NCBI RefSeq assembly: GCF_003121485.1
Contig: NZ_QAVX01000028.1
Span: 1 to 60,242, forward strand
Origin: Dyella sp. C11
GTDB taxonomy: Bacteria > Pseudomonadota > Gammaproteobacteria > Xanthomonadales > Rhodanobacteraceae
Direction of reading: 5' to 3'
Length of the DNA: 60,242 nt
Below, one piece after another: positions 7,375 through 15,246 of this stretch. Every line of letters begins with the position of its first letter. Within the stretch, counting starts at the first letter, position 1. The notes under the pieces were generated by a model. It did no database searches. It was not told where the DNA came from and was given only the letters and a program-made list of their open reading frames with translations. The position numbers were made by a program, and so were the translations under genes.

Positions 7375-8346
7375 TCAGGCCACCTCGAAGGGTGGCGCGC
7401 GCATCAAGGTATCGCGCGGGCGCTCGCCGAACACGCGCCGGTAGTGATCAGCGAAGCGCGAGAGATCCCAAAGGCCGCAACTGAGTGCCACCGACTTCAC
7501 CGAACGGCGGCTGGCATCGGACAGCGTGAGGTTCTTGCAGGCGGTGCACAGGCGCAGCATCGACAGATAACGGTTGGGCGACACGCCCAGCAAATCGTCG
7601 AAGGCATAGCGCAAGGCGCGTTCGCTCACACCGGCGGCATTGCACAACTCGGTGATGTAGATGTCCCGCCGCAGGTTGCGCCGCATGAATTCCTCGGCGC
7701 GCTGCATGGCCAGGTAATGCGTGCGCCGGCCGCGCGAACACGGCGGCCGGTCTTCGGCGCGCGCAGACAGCGCGGCAATCAGGTGTGTTTCCAGCAGGGC
7801 ATCCAGGTCGATGTCCGACACCGAACCCTCGCCCGGCCCCTGAAGCACGCACTCACGCACGGCCTCGAGCCGGGTGCGCAACGCGCGGGCGCGGTCGTCG
7901 TCGGACAGCATGAAGAGCGAAATGGCACGCGTCGGTACGTCAGCCTGGTGTGGATTGAGTTCCAGATACTTGTTCACCAGGCGCTGCTGCGGCACCAGCA
8001 CGCCCGTCACGCTGCTGCCGGAGTTGAGCATGAATTCGCTCATGCCTTCGGGGAACACCGTAAAGGCCATGCCGGCATCCAGCGACGTGCCGTGGCACCA
8101 GCTCTCCTGCGACGTGCGATGAAGATAGCCCAGCAGGCACCAGCCCTGGGGCAGCGTAAAGCGGCCGCGGAAGGCAAAGTTCACCTCGCCACTGAAATAG
8201 ATGGCCTGCTCCGACGCGATCGAGTCGACGTGCGCCTTCGGGCCTTGCTTGCCGAGCAATACCAGCTCCAGCTCACAGACCTTAAGAATTCCGCACAACG
8301 TCACGAGATCGGGCGACTGCAGTCCGACGTCGTTCTCGACACCCAT
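7375..8346 (-). CDS. AraC-family transcriptional regulator
   Basis: A 323-residue regulator. The C-terminal region, about residues 231-310, carries two helix-turn-helix motifs: ITELCNAAGVSERALRYAF, then VKSVALSCGLWDLSRFADHY followed by FGERP, the standard AraC/XylS signature. The N-terminal 200 residues would be the sensing/dimerisation domain; no ligand is evident. I place the start at the ATG at 8346 because AGGGGGG precedes it by 7 bases. The longer frame to 8415 would need a TTG start and has no such site. The gene sits between a trimeric autotransporter and the tad pilus operon, facing away from the latter. A 15-bp sequence upstream of it resembles the 21-bp repeats before the autotransporter, which suggests autoregulation and adhesin control (inference). 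Confidence 0.88.
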   Translation of the reverse strand: MGVENDVGLQSPDLVTLCGILKVCELELVLLGKQGPKAHVDSIASEQAIYFSGEVNFAFRGRFTLPQGWCLLGYLHRTSQESWCHGTSLDAGMAFTVFPEGMSEFMLNSGSSVTGVLVPQQRLVNKYLELNPHQADVPTRAISLFMLSDDDRARALRTRLEAVRECVLQGPGEGSVSDIDLDALLETHLIAALSARAEDRPPCSRGRRTHYLAMQRAEEFMRRNLRRDIYITELCNAAGVSERALRYAFDDLLGVSPNRYLSMLRLCTACKNLTLSDASRRSVKSVALSCGLWDLSRFADHYRRVFGERPRDTLMRAPPFEVA

Positions 8347-8960
8347 TGATTGCCCCCCTGAGGCATACCGATCCATGCACTCAATAATCCACTGTTCGAT
8401 TTTCCCCGGTGACAAGGTGCATTAAAGAATTTGCACGCCTCGTCCCAATGCACATATTCGGCAATGCCAGATTTGGCTGAAATGCCACCCGTGAGTTTGT
8501 GATTCAGATCACACAATTTGGATTGGCGCCTGCCGTTTTTGTGCAAGCAATCACGCACACCCGAACAAGACTGTGGGCGTACACCACTCCGTCCAGGAAG
8601 GCCGGAATGTACATGCACGGGGGATTTCATGGGCTGCGAAAATCGCGACTTTAAGGTTCGCGTCAGTTATTCGTCATTAACTGTCGTGAAACCGGCATTC
8701 ACAAACATCACGATTTCTCACAGCGTCGATTTTCCGTCGAAAGTACTTATTTGACGGACTCCCGCAGCCATTATTTTCTCGATCCAATAAGCCATTCGGC
8801 CTATTAGAACGATGAAAGGCATGGCATGTGCATTCGTTCGATTAGTCCGAATGGACTAGTTACGAAGTGCTTAGTCGTTTTATCGCCCAGTCGATAACCG
8901 CTGGCAGGCTTTTCAAATCGACTTAATCAGAGCGTAAGGCTCAAAACGGGAGACACGAAA
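8347..8960. other. Long divergent intergenic region between the AraC gene and flp
   Basis: This stretch of 614 bp has no convincing gene. It is visibly more AT-rich than its surroundings, especially 8640-8950. It must hold the AraC promoter and the flp/tad promoter, giving flp a potentially long leader. A copy of the repeat found before the autotransporter lies at 8443-8463. I could not find a convincing -35/-10 or sigma-54 pair for flp by eye. The short ORF at 8518-8754 has no ribosome site or recognisable features. Confidence 0.6.
8443..8463. promoter_or_regulatory. Single copy of the 21-bp operator-like motif upstream of the AraC gene
   Basis: The 15-mer TGCACATATTCGGCA at 8449-8463 matches TGCACAAATCCGGCA at 7291-7305 at 13 of 15 positions. 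It lies about 100 bp upstream of the AraC start, where an autoregulatory site would be expected. Shared occurrence at only these two promoters, as far as I could read, supports one common binding protein. Confidence 0.6.
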
Positions 8961-9176
8961 ATGAACGCAATGGTTCGCAATTTCCTCGTCGAAGAAGACG
9001 GTGTTACCGCCATTGAATATGGCGTGCTCGCGGCCATTGTTGCCGCGGCCATTGTTGCCGGGTTCTCCACGCCATTACACGACTTGTTCCAGACCATTTT
9101 CAGCCAGCTGACCACGGCAGTCGGCGGCGGAACGGGCACCGGGACAGGAACCGGCACGGGTACAGGGACGGGCTAA
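8961..9176 (+). CDS. flp: Flp-family type IVb pilin with Gly-Thr tail
   Basis: A 71-residue prepilin. After the short leader ending EEDG, cleavage after G14 would give a mature N-terminus VTAIEYGVLAAIVAAAIVAG, the Flp signature with Glu at position 5 and Tyr at 6. This is the major subunit of the tad-exported pilus. GGGAGACAC precedes the ATG. The C-terminus is odd: after LTTAVGG it runs as GTGTGTGTGTG to the stop. Successive Gly-Thr pairs use different codons, so the tail looks selected as protein rather than produced by simple nucleotide slippage. The gene is first in the tad operon, which runs uninterrupted on the same strand to about 20.6 kb. Confidence 0.93.
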   Translation: MNAMVRNFLVEEDGVTAIEYGVLAAIVAAAIVAGFSTPLHDLFQTIFSQLTTAVGGGTGTGTGTGTGTGTG

Positions 9177-9254
9177 GAAATACGTGGCGGAGGGCGACGT
9201 ACCGAATCATCGGGGCCGGCCAGGGACGGCCACACGGCTTCCGGGGGGAATGTC

Positions 9255-9797
9255 ATGGGTGCACTGCTTCCAATGCTCGCAACGGTGCTTGGCGCGCTGG
9301 TCGTGCCCAGTGACCTGTATGCGCGCCGGGTACCCAATGCCTGGCTGATCGCCGCGCTGGGCATTGCCAGCGTGGCTGCCGCTGCGCAGTTTCTTGCTGG
9401 TGTCACCCATCCGGTTTGGCCGTCCATACCTGGATTGCTGACCGGCCTGGCAAGCATGCTTCCTTTCTACGCCTTGCGCTGGATGGGCGCGGGCGACGTA
9501 AAGCTGTTTGCCACGCTCGGCTTCCTGCTGGGTGTGCGAGCCCTGCTCCCTATCTGGATCATCGGCTGCCTGCTGACCGGCGTGCACGCCGTGGCGGTGC
9601 TGCTGTTGCGGCGGCCGCGTTTTGCCTACGGGCCTACGGTGTCGCTGATTCGCCAACATATGTATGCGTCGTCCCTGTGGCAGCGTTCGATGCTGGCGCG
9701 CCAGGGGCGCGTGGGCTTGCCACATGCCGCGTACCTGGGCATTGGCACGCTGGTCGTGGTGATGCATCCGGAGCTGATGGCCTGGAGGACGCCGTGA
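9255..9797 (+). CDS. cpaA: Type IV prepilin peptidase (CpaA/TadV, A24 family)
   Basis: A 180-residue integral membrane aspartic peptidase that removes the leader from the Flp pilin and TadE/TadG-type pseudopilins. The two catalytic Asp motifs are present: D20 in PSDLYARRVPNAW and D81 in GAGDVKLFATLG. Several hydrophobic helices surround them. The family is usually 150-180 residues, so this is full length; it lacks the N-methyltransferase domain of PilD, as expected for CpaA. GGGGGGAATG precedes the ATG. Its stop overlaps the GTG start of the next gene by 4 bp, indicating translational coupling. Confidence 0.92.
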   Translation: MGALLPMLATVLGALVVPSDLYARRVPNAWLIAALGIASVAAAAQFLAGVTHPVWPSIPGLLTGLASMLPFYALRWMGAGDVKLFATLGFLLGVRALLPIWIIGCLLTGVHAVAVLLLRRPRFAYGPTVSLIRQHMYASSLWQRSMLARQGRVGLPHAAYLGIGTLVVVMHPELMAWRTP

Positions 9798-10294
9798 ACC
9801 GGCGCCACCCACCGTCCCGCCCGGCACGCCAGCGTGGCGTCGCGGCTATCGAGTTCGCGCTGATCTTCCTGCTTGGCGTGCTGCCGCTGCTGCTGATTTC
9901 CTTCACGGGCGCGATGATTTTCGCCGCCCAGCAATCCCTGTCGCTGGCCTCGGCCGAAGGCGCCCGCGCCGCGCTTCAATACGGCACCACGGCACAGCGG
10001 CAAAGCAATGCCTGCTACGCGGCGCAACGCTCCATGTCGTGGCTGCTGGCGTTTTCCGGGGACACCCCCAACTGCGGCACGCCGACGGCGCCCGGCGGCG
10101 CCTATACAGCCATTGCCGTGTCGGCGGCTTCGGCCTGCCCCAGCAACGCAACGATGCAGTGCATCACCGTGGTGACCTCCTTCAATTACAACGCGCACCC
10201 GTTTGTTCCCGGCGTCAGCGCGCTGTACGGCTGGCTCATGACTTCCAACCTCAGCAGCACGGCCACCGTGCAGCTGGATCTCTCGGGCAGCTGA
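9794..10294 (+). CDS. tadE: TadE-like minor pilin/pseudopilin
   Basis: A 166-residue protein starting at a GTG that overlaps the cpaA stop (GTGA) with GGAGGAC just before it. The N-terminus RQRGVAAIEFALIFLLGVLP is the TadE signature: a basic leader, a G-V cleavage site, Glu20 and a single membrane helix. A periplasmic domain with three or four Cys follows. TadE proteins are processed by the prepilin peptidase and are needed for Flp pilus assembly. The start is not covered by a longer ATG-initiated frame that makes biological sense. Confidence 0.88.
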   Translation: MNRRHPPSRPARQRGVAAIEFALIFLLGVLPLLLISFTGAMIFAAQQSLSLASAEGARAALQYGTTAQRQSNACYAAQRSMSWLLAFSGDTPNCGTPTAPGGAYTAIAVSAASACPSNATMQCITVVTSFNYNAHPFVPGVSALYGWLMTSNLSSTATVQLDLSGS

Positions 10295-10324
10295 CGAGAC
10301 AACGAGAACCGGAGACGCTTTCAG

Positions 10325-11305
10325 ATGCACAACGTGTCACGCATCGCCGCCATCTTGCTGGTCGTCCTCGCGACGGTGCTGGCCATGGTCGCCTTTACGC
10401 TCGGCAGGCGCCATCAGGAAGCCGATGCGATGAAAGCCGTCGCAGCACCCACGGCGCCGGCTGTACCCGCTCCACCGGCCAACGTGGCGCGCGTGGTGGT
10501 GGCTGCGCAGATGCTCCCGGGAGGGGAAGTGATCCGCGCCACGTCGCTGCGCGAAATCCCGGCCCCCTCCATGCCCGAAGGCAGTTTTGCCCAGCCCGAA
10601 TTGCTGGTGGGCGAAGTGCCACGCGTGAACATTCCCGAAGGCACCGTGATCACCGCGTCGCTTTTGTCCAACCCCATCGCCATGCAGCTGCGTCCCGGTG
10701 AACGCGCTCTCGCGGTGCCGGTCGATGAAATCTCGGGCGTCGGCTATCGCGTGCAGCCCGGTGACTACGTGGATGTGGTGCTGACGCTGAAGACGGCGGA
10801 ACCGATGCCCAACAACCTGGCCAAGGATCAGTCGCAGACCCGACTGATCGCTTCGCGCCTGCGCGTGCTTGCCTACGGTGCGCGCGACCTGCCGCATGTC
10901 GGCGCCGCACCAGCCGTAAAGACCGACCAGGCCGAACCGCCAGCCAGGATGGCCGTGCTCGCCGTGCCGCTGGCCGACATCGATCCGCTCGTGCTTGGCG
11001 CACACAGCGGCCGGCTGTCGCTTGCCCTGCGTCATCCTGGCGATGACGGCATGCCCAGCGACATGCTGTTTCCCATGCCGGCCACGGTGCTGTCGCCACG
11101 CAACGATCTCAATGCGGAACAACGTGGCTGGCTGGCGCTTCCGGAAAACCGCGCCTATGCAGGCGTGGCAGAACCGGGCCTGATCGGGCGTTCCAAGACC
11201 AGTGCTCCACCCTGGACGCCGCGGCGAACGGCACCGCCCGGGCTTGAAATCATCCGTGGCACCACCGCTTCGTCGATGCGCGCCCAGCCGCCGGTGACGC
11301 CATGA
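10325..11305 (+). CDS. cpaB: Flp pilus assembly protein CpaB (RcpC)
   Basis: A 326-residue periplasmic protein with an N-terminal membrane anchor (residues about 7-27). An SAF/RcpC domain follows: ARVVVAAQMLPGGEVIRATS, then LREIPAPSMPEGSF and NIPEGTVITASLL. RPGERALAVPVDEISGVGYRVQPGDYVDVVLTL is the typical CpaB C-terminal core. It is thought to stabilise or gate the CpaC secretin. It overlaps the next gene by 4 bp (ATGA). Length matches the family. Confidence 0.9.
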   Translation: MHNVSRIAAILLVVLATVLAMVAFTLGRRHQEADAMKAVAAPTAPAVPAPPANVARVVVAAQMLPGGEVIRATSLREIPAPSMPEGSFAQPELLVGEVPRVNIPEGTVITASLLSNPIAMQLRPGERALAVPVDEISGVGYRVQPGDYVDVVLTLKTAEPMPNNLAKDQSQTRLIASRLRVLAYGARDLPHVGAAPAVKTDQAEPPARMAVLAVPLADIDPLVLGAHSGRLSLALRHPGDDGMPSDMLFPMPATVLSPRNDLNAEQRGWLALPENRAYAGVAEPGLIGRSKTSAPPWTPRRTAPPGLEIIRGTTASSMRAQPPVTP

Positions 11306-12606
11306 TCCATGCGCATCGCTTCACCATCGCCCTGCTGGCCGGCATGACACTGCTTGCGGGTTACGCCAGCGCCACCACCGACGCCTCCATCGTGTTGCAG
11401 GTGCATGAGCAACGGCCGTGGCATGTGCCGACGGACATTGAGCGCGTGGCCATTGCCGATCCTTCCGTTACCGACATCGTGATGCTGAAGGGCCAGCGCG
11501 ACGCGCTCCTGGTGGGCAAACATGCCGGCGAAACCACGCTGCTGCTGTGGCGTCGTGGCGATACCACGCCGCAACGCCTGGCCGTGCAGGTACACAGTGC
11601 CGGTCAAACCGCATTGCAGAACAACAGCGGCCTGCAGATTTCCGTGCAGGACAACGAAGCCGTGCTGCGCGGCCAGGCCGACAGCATGCTCGAACACGAG
11701 CGCGGCGTGGCCGCGGCCACGAATGCCGTGGGCGACAAGGGCGCGGTGATCGACGCGTCCAGCGTCGCCAGCGGCGGCGTGGTGCAGGTGGAAGTGAAAT
11801 TGGTGGAGTTCGACAAGACGGTGATGAGCCAGATCGGCCTCAACTTCCAGGCCGTGAACAATGGCTTCAGCTATGGCTTCAGCTCGCCGTTATCGAGCAC
11901 GACCACCACGGGCAGCGCCCTTTCCTCCGCGTTCAACCTGGTGATGGGTCACACCAGCGCCAACGGCAACCATTCGTGGAATGCCAATCTCGATTTGCTG
12001 CAAACCGACGGCATGGCGCGCGTGCTGGCCGAGCCCACCCTGGTGGCGTTGTCGGGCCAGAGTGCGAGCTTCCTCTCGGGCGGCGAATTGCCGATCCCGG
12101 AACCGCAGGGCCTTGGCACCACCACCATCATCTATAAGCCGTTCGGCATCGGCCTCACCGTGACGCCGACCGTGCTCGCGCCCGATCGCATCGCGTTGAA
12201 GGTGGCACCGGAAGCGAGCGACCTGGATTACACCAACGCCGTGGTGGCCAACGGTGTCTCCGTACCGGCGATCACCACGCGCCGCGCAGACACCACGGTA
12301 GAGCTGGGAGACGGCGAAACCTTCGTCATCGGCGGACTGGTGAGCCAGAACATCAGCAGCCAGGTGGACAAGATCCCCCTGCTGGGTGACATCCCGATCA
12401 TCGGCTCGTTCTTTCGCGACCTGAAATACAGCCGCCAGGACAAGGAGCTGGTGCTGATCGTGACGCCGCACCTGGTGCGGCCGATCGCCAAGGCCACCAA
12501 GCTGCCTCTGCCAGGCGAACGGGAACAGCGAAACAACCTGCCAGTGTGGGGCTCGTGGCTGCTCAACCCGGTGGGCTCCGATCAATTGCCGGGGTTCTCG
12601 CGCTGA
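11302..12606 (+). CDS. cpaC: Flp pilus secretin CpaC (RcpA)
   Basis: A 434-residue outer-membrane secretin through which the Flp pilus emerges. There is a signal peptide ending near GYASA, an N-terminal secretin/TonB short region (HVPTDIERVAIADPSVTDIV) and a BON-like segment (VLRGQADSMLEHERGVAAA). The C-terminal secretin domain, residues about 155-395, includes ALSGQSASFLSGGELPIPE, ITTRRADTTVELGDGETFVI and VDKIPLLGDIPIIGSFFR, the family hallmarks. Length is normal. It is translationally coupled to cpaB by an ATGA overlap and followed 10 bp later by cpaE. Confidence 0.93.
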   Translation: MIHAHRFTIALLAGMTLLAGYASATTDASIVLQVHEQRPWHVPTDIERVAIADPSVTDIVMLKGQRDALLVGKHAGETTLLLWRRGDTTPQRLAVQVHSAGQTALQNNSGLQISVQDNEAVLRGQADSMLEHERGVAAATNAVGDKGAVIDASSVASGGVVQVEVKLVEFDKTVMSQIGLNFQAVNNGFSYGFSSPLSSTTTTGSALSSAFNLVMGHTSANGNHSWNANLDLLQTDGMARVLAEPTLVALSGQSASFLSGGELPIPEPQGLGTTTIIYKPFGIGLTVTPTVLAPDRIALKVAPEASDLDYTNAVVANGVSVPAITTRRADTTVELGDGETFVIGGLVSQNISSQVDKIPLLGDIPIIGSFFRDLKYSRQDKELVLIVTPHLVRPIAKATKLPLPGEREQRNNLPVWGSWLLNPVGSDQLPGFSR

Positions 12607-12616
12607 GGACATGGCC

Positions 12617-13897
12617 ATGCAGGCAAATCCCACGGTGGTGACCTTGACCAAGCCGGCGCTCGATTCGACGCTGTTGCTGTATTCGCCGGACGAGAACAAC
12701 GCACAGCGCTTTTCCGCGCGCCTGCGCAGCCTGGTGATGCTGTCGTGGTGCGACAGCAACCAGTTCTCCGCAAGTCGCCGCGTGCTGGATGCACACCAGG
12801 CCCGCCTGGTGCTGCTGGACTTCTCCAAGGGTTACACCGATGCGTCCGCCGAGATCGCGCGCCAGTTGATGGCGCTCGATCCGGGGCTTGTGCTGCTGGG
12901 CATCGGTTCGGCGGCGTCGGATCGCGGCGCTGGCGTGCTGTGCGCCATGCGCGCAGGCCTGCGCGACTTCATCGACATCGATGCGGGCGACGACGAAATA
13001 CTCGATCAACTGAAGACCGCGCTGGTTCAATGGCGCACGGCGGCGGATGGCCAGCCCGCGCGGGCCGTGAAGCGCGGGCAGCTGGTGCTCATATGCGGCG
13101 TGCGGCCCGGCCTGGGCAGCAGCACGCTCACCGCCCACCTGGGTGCGCTCGCCGCGTCGATCAAGCCTTCGGCCGTGGCACCCGCGAGCGCCAACAACGT
13201 GATGCTGCTGGACCTGGGGCATTCGAGCGGTGATGTGAGCCTTTACCTGGGCACCGGAGGCGACTTCCATTTCGACGACGCCTTGCGCAACGCCAACCGC
13301 ATCGACGCCACGCTGGTGCGCACGGCCGTGCCGCGCCACGTCAGCGGCGTGGCTGTACTGGGACAGCCGCGGGAACGCAACATCAGCCTGGGTGGTGCGG
13401 AAGTCGGTCCGTTGCTCGAACGCCTTCTCACCATGTTCGACCTGGTGCTGTGCGACCTCGACAGCCGCATGCTGGACGACGTTGCCCACACCTTGCTGAA
13501 GATGGCCGACGAAATCTGGCTGGTCACCGACCAGTCGATTGGTTCGATGGTGGCGCTCGACGCCTGCCTGCGCCAGCTGGAACGGGCGCAGGCGCGCGAC
13601 CTGCGCGTGTCGCTGGTGGTGAACCGCCACGACGAGGCATGCGGCATCAGCGGAGCGCGCATCGCCGAGCGCTTCAGCGTGCCGCTGCTGGCTACCTTGC
13701 CGGAACGCTCGCGACCGCTGCGCACCACCGCAAATCGTGGCTCGCTGCTGCACGAAACCGCGCCGAACGACCTGTACGTCCGTGCGCTTGCTCCACTCCT
13801 TGACCGATTCCGGCTGCGCACGAAGCGCGACGCCGGCAGGGGCGGCTTGAGGATGTTGATCAACCGACTGGGGGGCAACCTATGGAAACGCCGCTGA
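12617..13897 (+). CDS. cpaE: Flp pilus assembly protein CpaE (MinD/ParA-like, degenerate Walker A)
   Basis: A 426-residue protein with an N-terminal receiver-like region and a C-terminal SIMIBI ATPase domain. In Tad systems CpaE/TadZ localises the machinery to a pole. The start is set at 12617, where GAGG lies 8 bases upstream; the ATG at 12611 is only 2 bases from it. The deviant Walker A motif at residues 161-170 reads GVRPGLGSST, so the signature Lys is Arg and no Lys is present. ATP binding may be altered or lost, as in some TadZ proteins. Walker B-like NNVMLLDLGHSSGD follows. It overlaps cpaF by 16 bp. Confidence 0.88.
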   Translation: MQANPTVVTLTKPALDSTLLLYSPDENNAQRFSARLRSLVMLSWCDSNQFSASRRVLDAHQARLVLLDFSKGYTDASAEIARQLMALDPGLVLLGIGSAASDRGAGVLCAMRAGLRDFIDIDAGDDEILDQLKTALVQWRTAADGQPARAVKRGQLVLICGVRPGLGSSTLTAHLGALAASIKPSAVAPASANNVMLLDLGHSSGDVSLYLGTGGDFHFDDALRNANRIDATLVRTAVPRHVSGVAVLGQPRERNISLGGAEVGPLLERLLTMFDLVLCDLDSRMLDDVAHTLLKMADEIWLVTDQSIGSMVALDACLRQLERAQARDLRVSLVVNRHDEACGISGARIAERFSVPLLATLPERSRPLRTTANRGSLLHETAPNDLYVRALAPLLDRFRLRTKRDAGRGGLRMLINRLGGNLWKRR

Positions 13898-15246
13898 ATT
13901 CCTCAAGCACATTGCTGGCCGCCGCACTGCGACGCGCCGATGTGTCCGCCCGCCTGGATGGACCGGAGCTGCCGTTCGACCAGACGCAGCAGTTCCAGGA
14001 CGTGCTGTCGGCCGCGCACGAATTCCTGCTCAACCGCATCGAAGACCAGCGCATCGATATTGCGTCGTGGTCGCGTACCACGGTCACCAAGTACGTGGAG
14101 ACGGAAACCGCCAGCTTCGTGCAGGAGTGGCGCATTCCGGTCAACGAATCGGAGATGCAGCAGGTGTCCGGCGCGCTGGTGAAGGAACTGACCGGCTTCG
14201 GGCCACTGGATGATCTTCTGCTCGACGCCGAAGTCGAAGACATCCTGATCAACGGCCACGACGACGTCTACGTGTCGCGCAAGGGCGTGCTTCGCCGCGA
14301 GAACATCCGCTTCAGCGACAACCATCATCTGCTGCGCATCGTGCGCCGCATCCTTGCGCCGCTGGGCCGTCGACTGGACGACTCCAATCCGATGGTGGAC
14401 GCGCGCCTGCCCAACGGTGGACGCCTGAACGCCATCATCGAGCCTCTCTCGGTCGCCGGTCCCTGCGTGTCCATCCGCAAATTCCGCAAGGACCCGTTCA
14501 CGCCCGAGGAGCTGCAGGAAAAAGGCACGTTCGACCACGCCATCCGCAAGCTGCTGGAAGCCATGGTGCTGGGTCGCTGCAACATCATCGTTTCCGGTGG
14601 CACCAGCTCGGGCAAGACATCGCTGCTCAACGCGCTGGCCAGTTTCATTCCGCCGCACGAGCGCGTGATCACGGTGGAGGACACGGCAGAACTGTCGCTC
14701 AACCATCCGCACGTGGTGCGACTGGAAAGTCGCCTCGGCAGTTTCGATGGCGAAGGTGCGGTGAGCATTCGCGACCTGGTGCGCAACAGCCTGCGCATGC
14801 GCCCCGACCGCATCGTGGTGGGTGAGGTACGCGGCACCGAAGTGCTGGAAATGCTGCAGGCGATGAACACCGGCCACGACGGATCGATGTCCACCATCCA
14901 TGCCAATTCCGCGCGCGATGCGCTCTATCGCCTGGAAATGCTCGCGGGTTTCGCCGGCTTTCAGGGCAGCGAGAACAGCCTGCGCCGCCAGATTGCCAGC
15001 GCGGTGGATTTCATCGTGCAGATTGCGCGCCTGAGCAACGGTCGCCGCGTGATCTCGTCCATCACCGAAGTCACCGGCGTGGGCGACAACGTGATCACCA
15101 CGCAGGACATGTATCGCCATGATCCTTTCGTCGATCGCGATGGCAAGGATGTCGATCGCTGGATGAGCCTTGGCCTGCAGCCGCATACCACGAAGCTCGA
15201 ACCCTTCCGCCAGATGCTGCGCGAGTCCAACGGCCCCTTCGCATGA
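13882..15246 (+). CDS. cpaF: Flp pilus assembly ATPase CpaF (TadA)
   Basis: A 454-residue secretion ATPase of the VirB11/PulE superfamily that powers Flp pilus polymerisation. Walker A is GGTSSGKT at residues 239-246. The Asp box (RVITVEDTAELSL), Walker B (RMRPDRIVVGEVRGTEVLEM) and His box (GHDGSMSTIHANSARDALYR) all follow in order. The N-terminal domain carries DILINGHDDVYVSRKGVL, typical of CpaF. Length is normal. GGGGGGCAACCT precedes the ATG, which lies inside the 3' end of cpaE; the stop overlaps tadB by 4 bp. Confidence 0.95.
   Translation: METPLNSSSTLLAAALRRADVSARLDGPELPFDQTQQFQDVLSAAHEFLLNRIEDQRIDIASWSRTTVTKYVETETASFVQEWRIPVNESEMQQVSGALVKELTGFGPLDDLLLDAEVEDILINGHDDVYVSRKGVLRRENIRFSDNHHLLRIVRRILAPLGRRLDDSNPMVDARLPNGGRLNAIIEPLSVAGPCVSIRKFRKDPFTPEELQEKGTFDHAIRKLLEAMVLGRCNIIVSGGTSSGKTSLLNALASFIPPHERVITVEDTAELSLNHPHVVRLESRLGSFDGEGAVSIRDLVRNSLRMRPDRIVVGEVRGTEVLEMLQAMNTGHDGSMSTIHANSARDALYRLEMLAGFAGFQGSENSLRRQIASAVDFIVQIARLSNGRRVISSITEVTGVGDNVITTQDMYRHDPFVDRDGKDVDRWMSLGLQPHTTKLEPFRQMLRESNGPFA

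Noticed and set aside
8347-8415. Longer AraC-family protein starting at 8415
   Set aside because: It would need a TTG start without a ribosome site, whereas the ATG at 8346 has AGGGGGG at proper spacing.
8820-8945. Sigma-54 promoter for flp
   Set aside because: TGGCA occurs (for example near 8824 and 8902) but no TTGC element lies at the required spacing.
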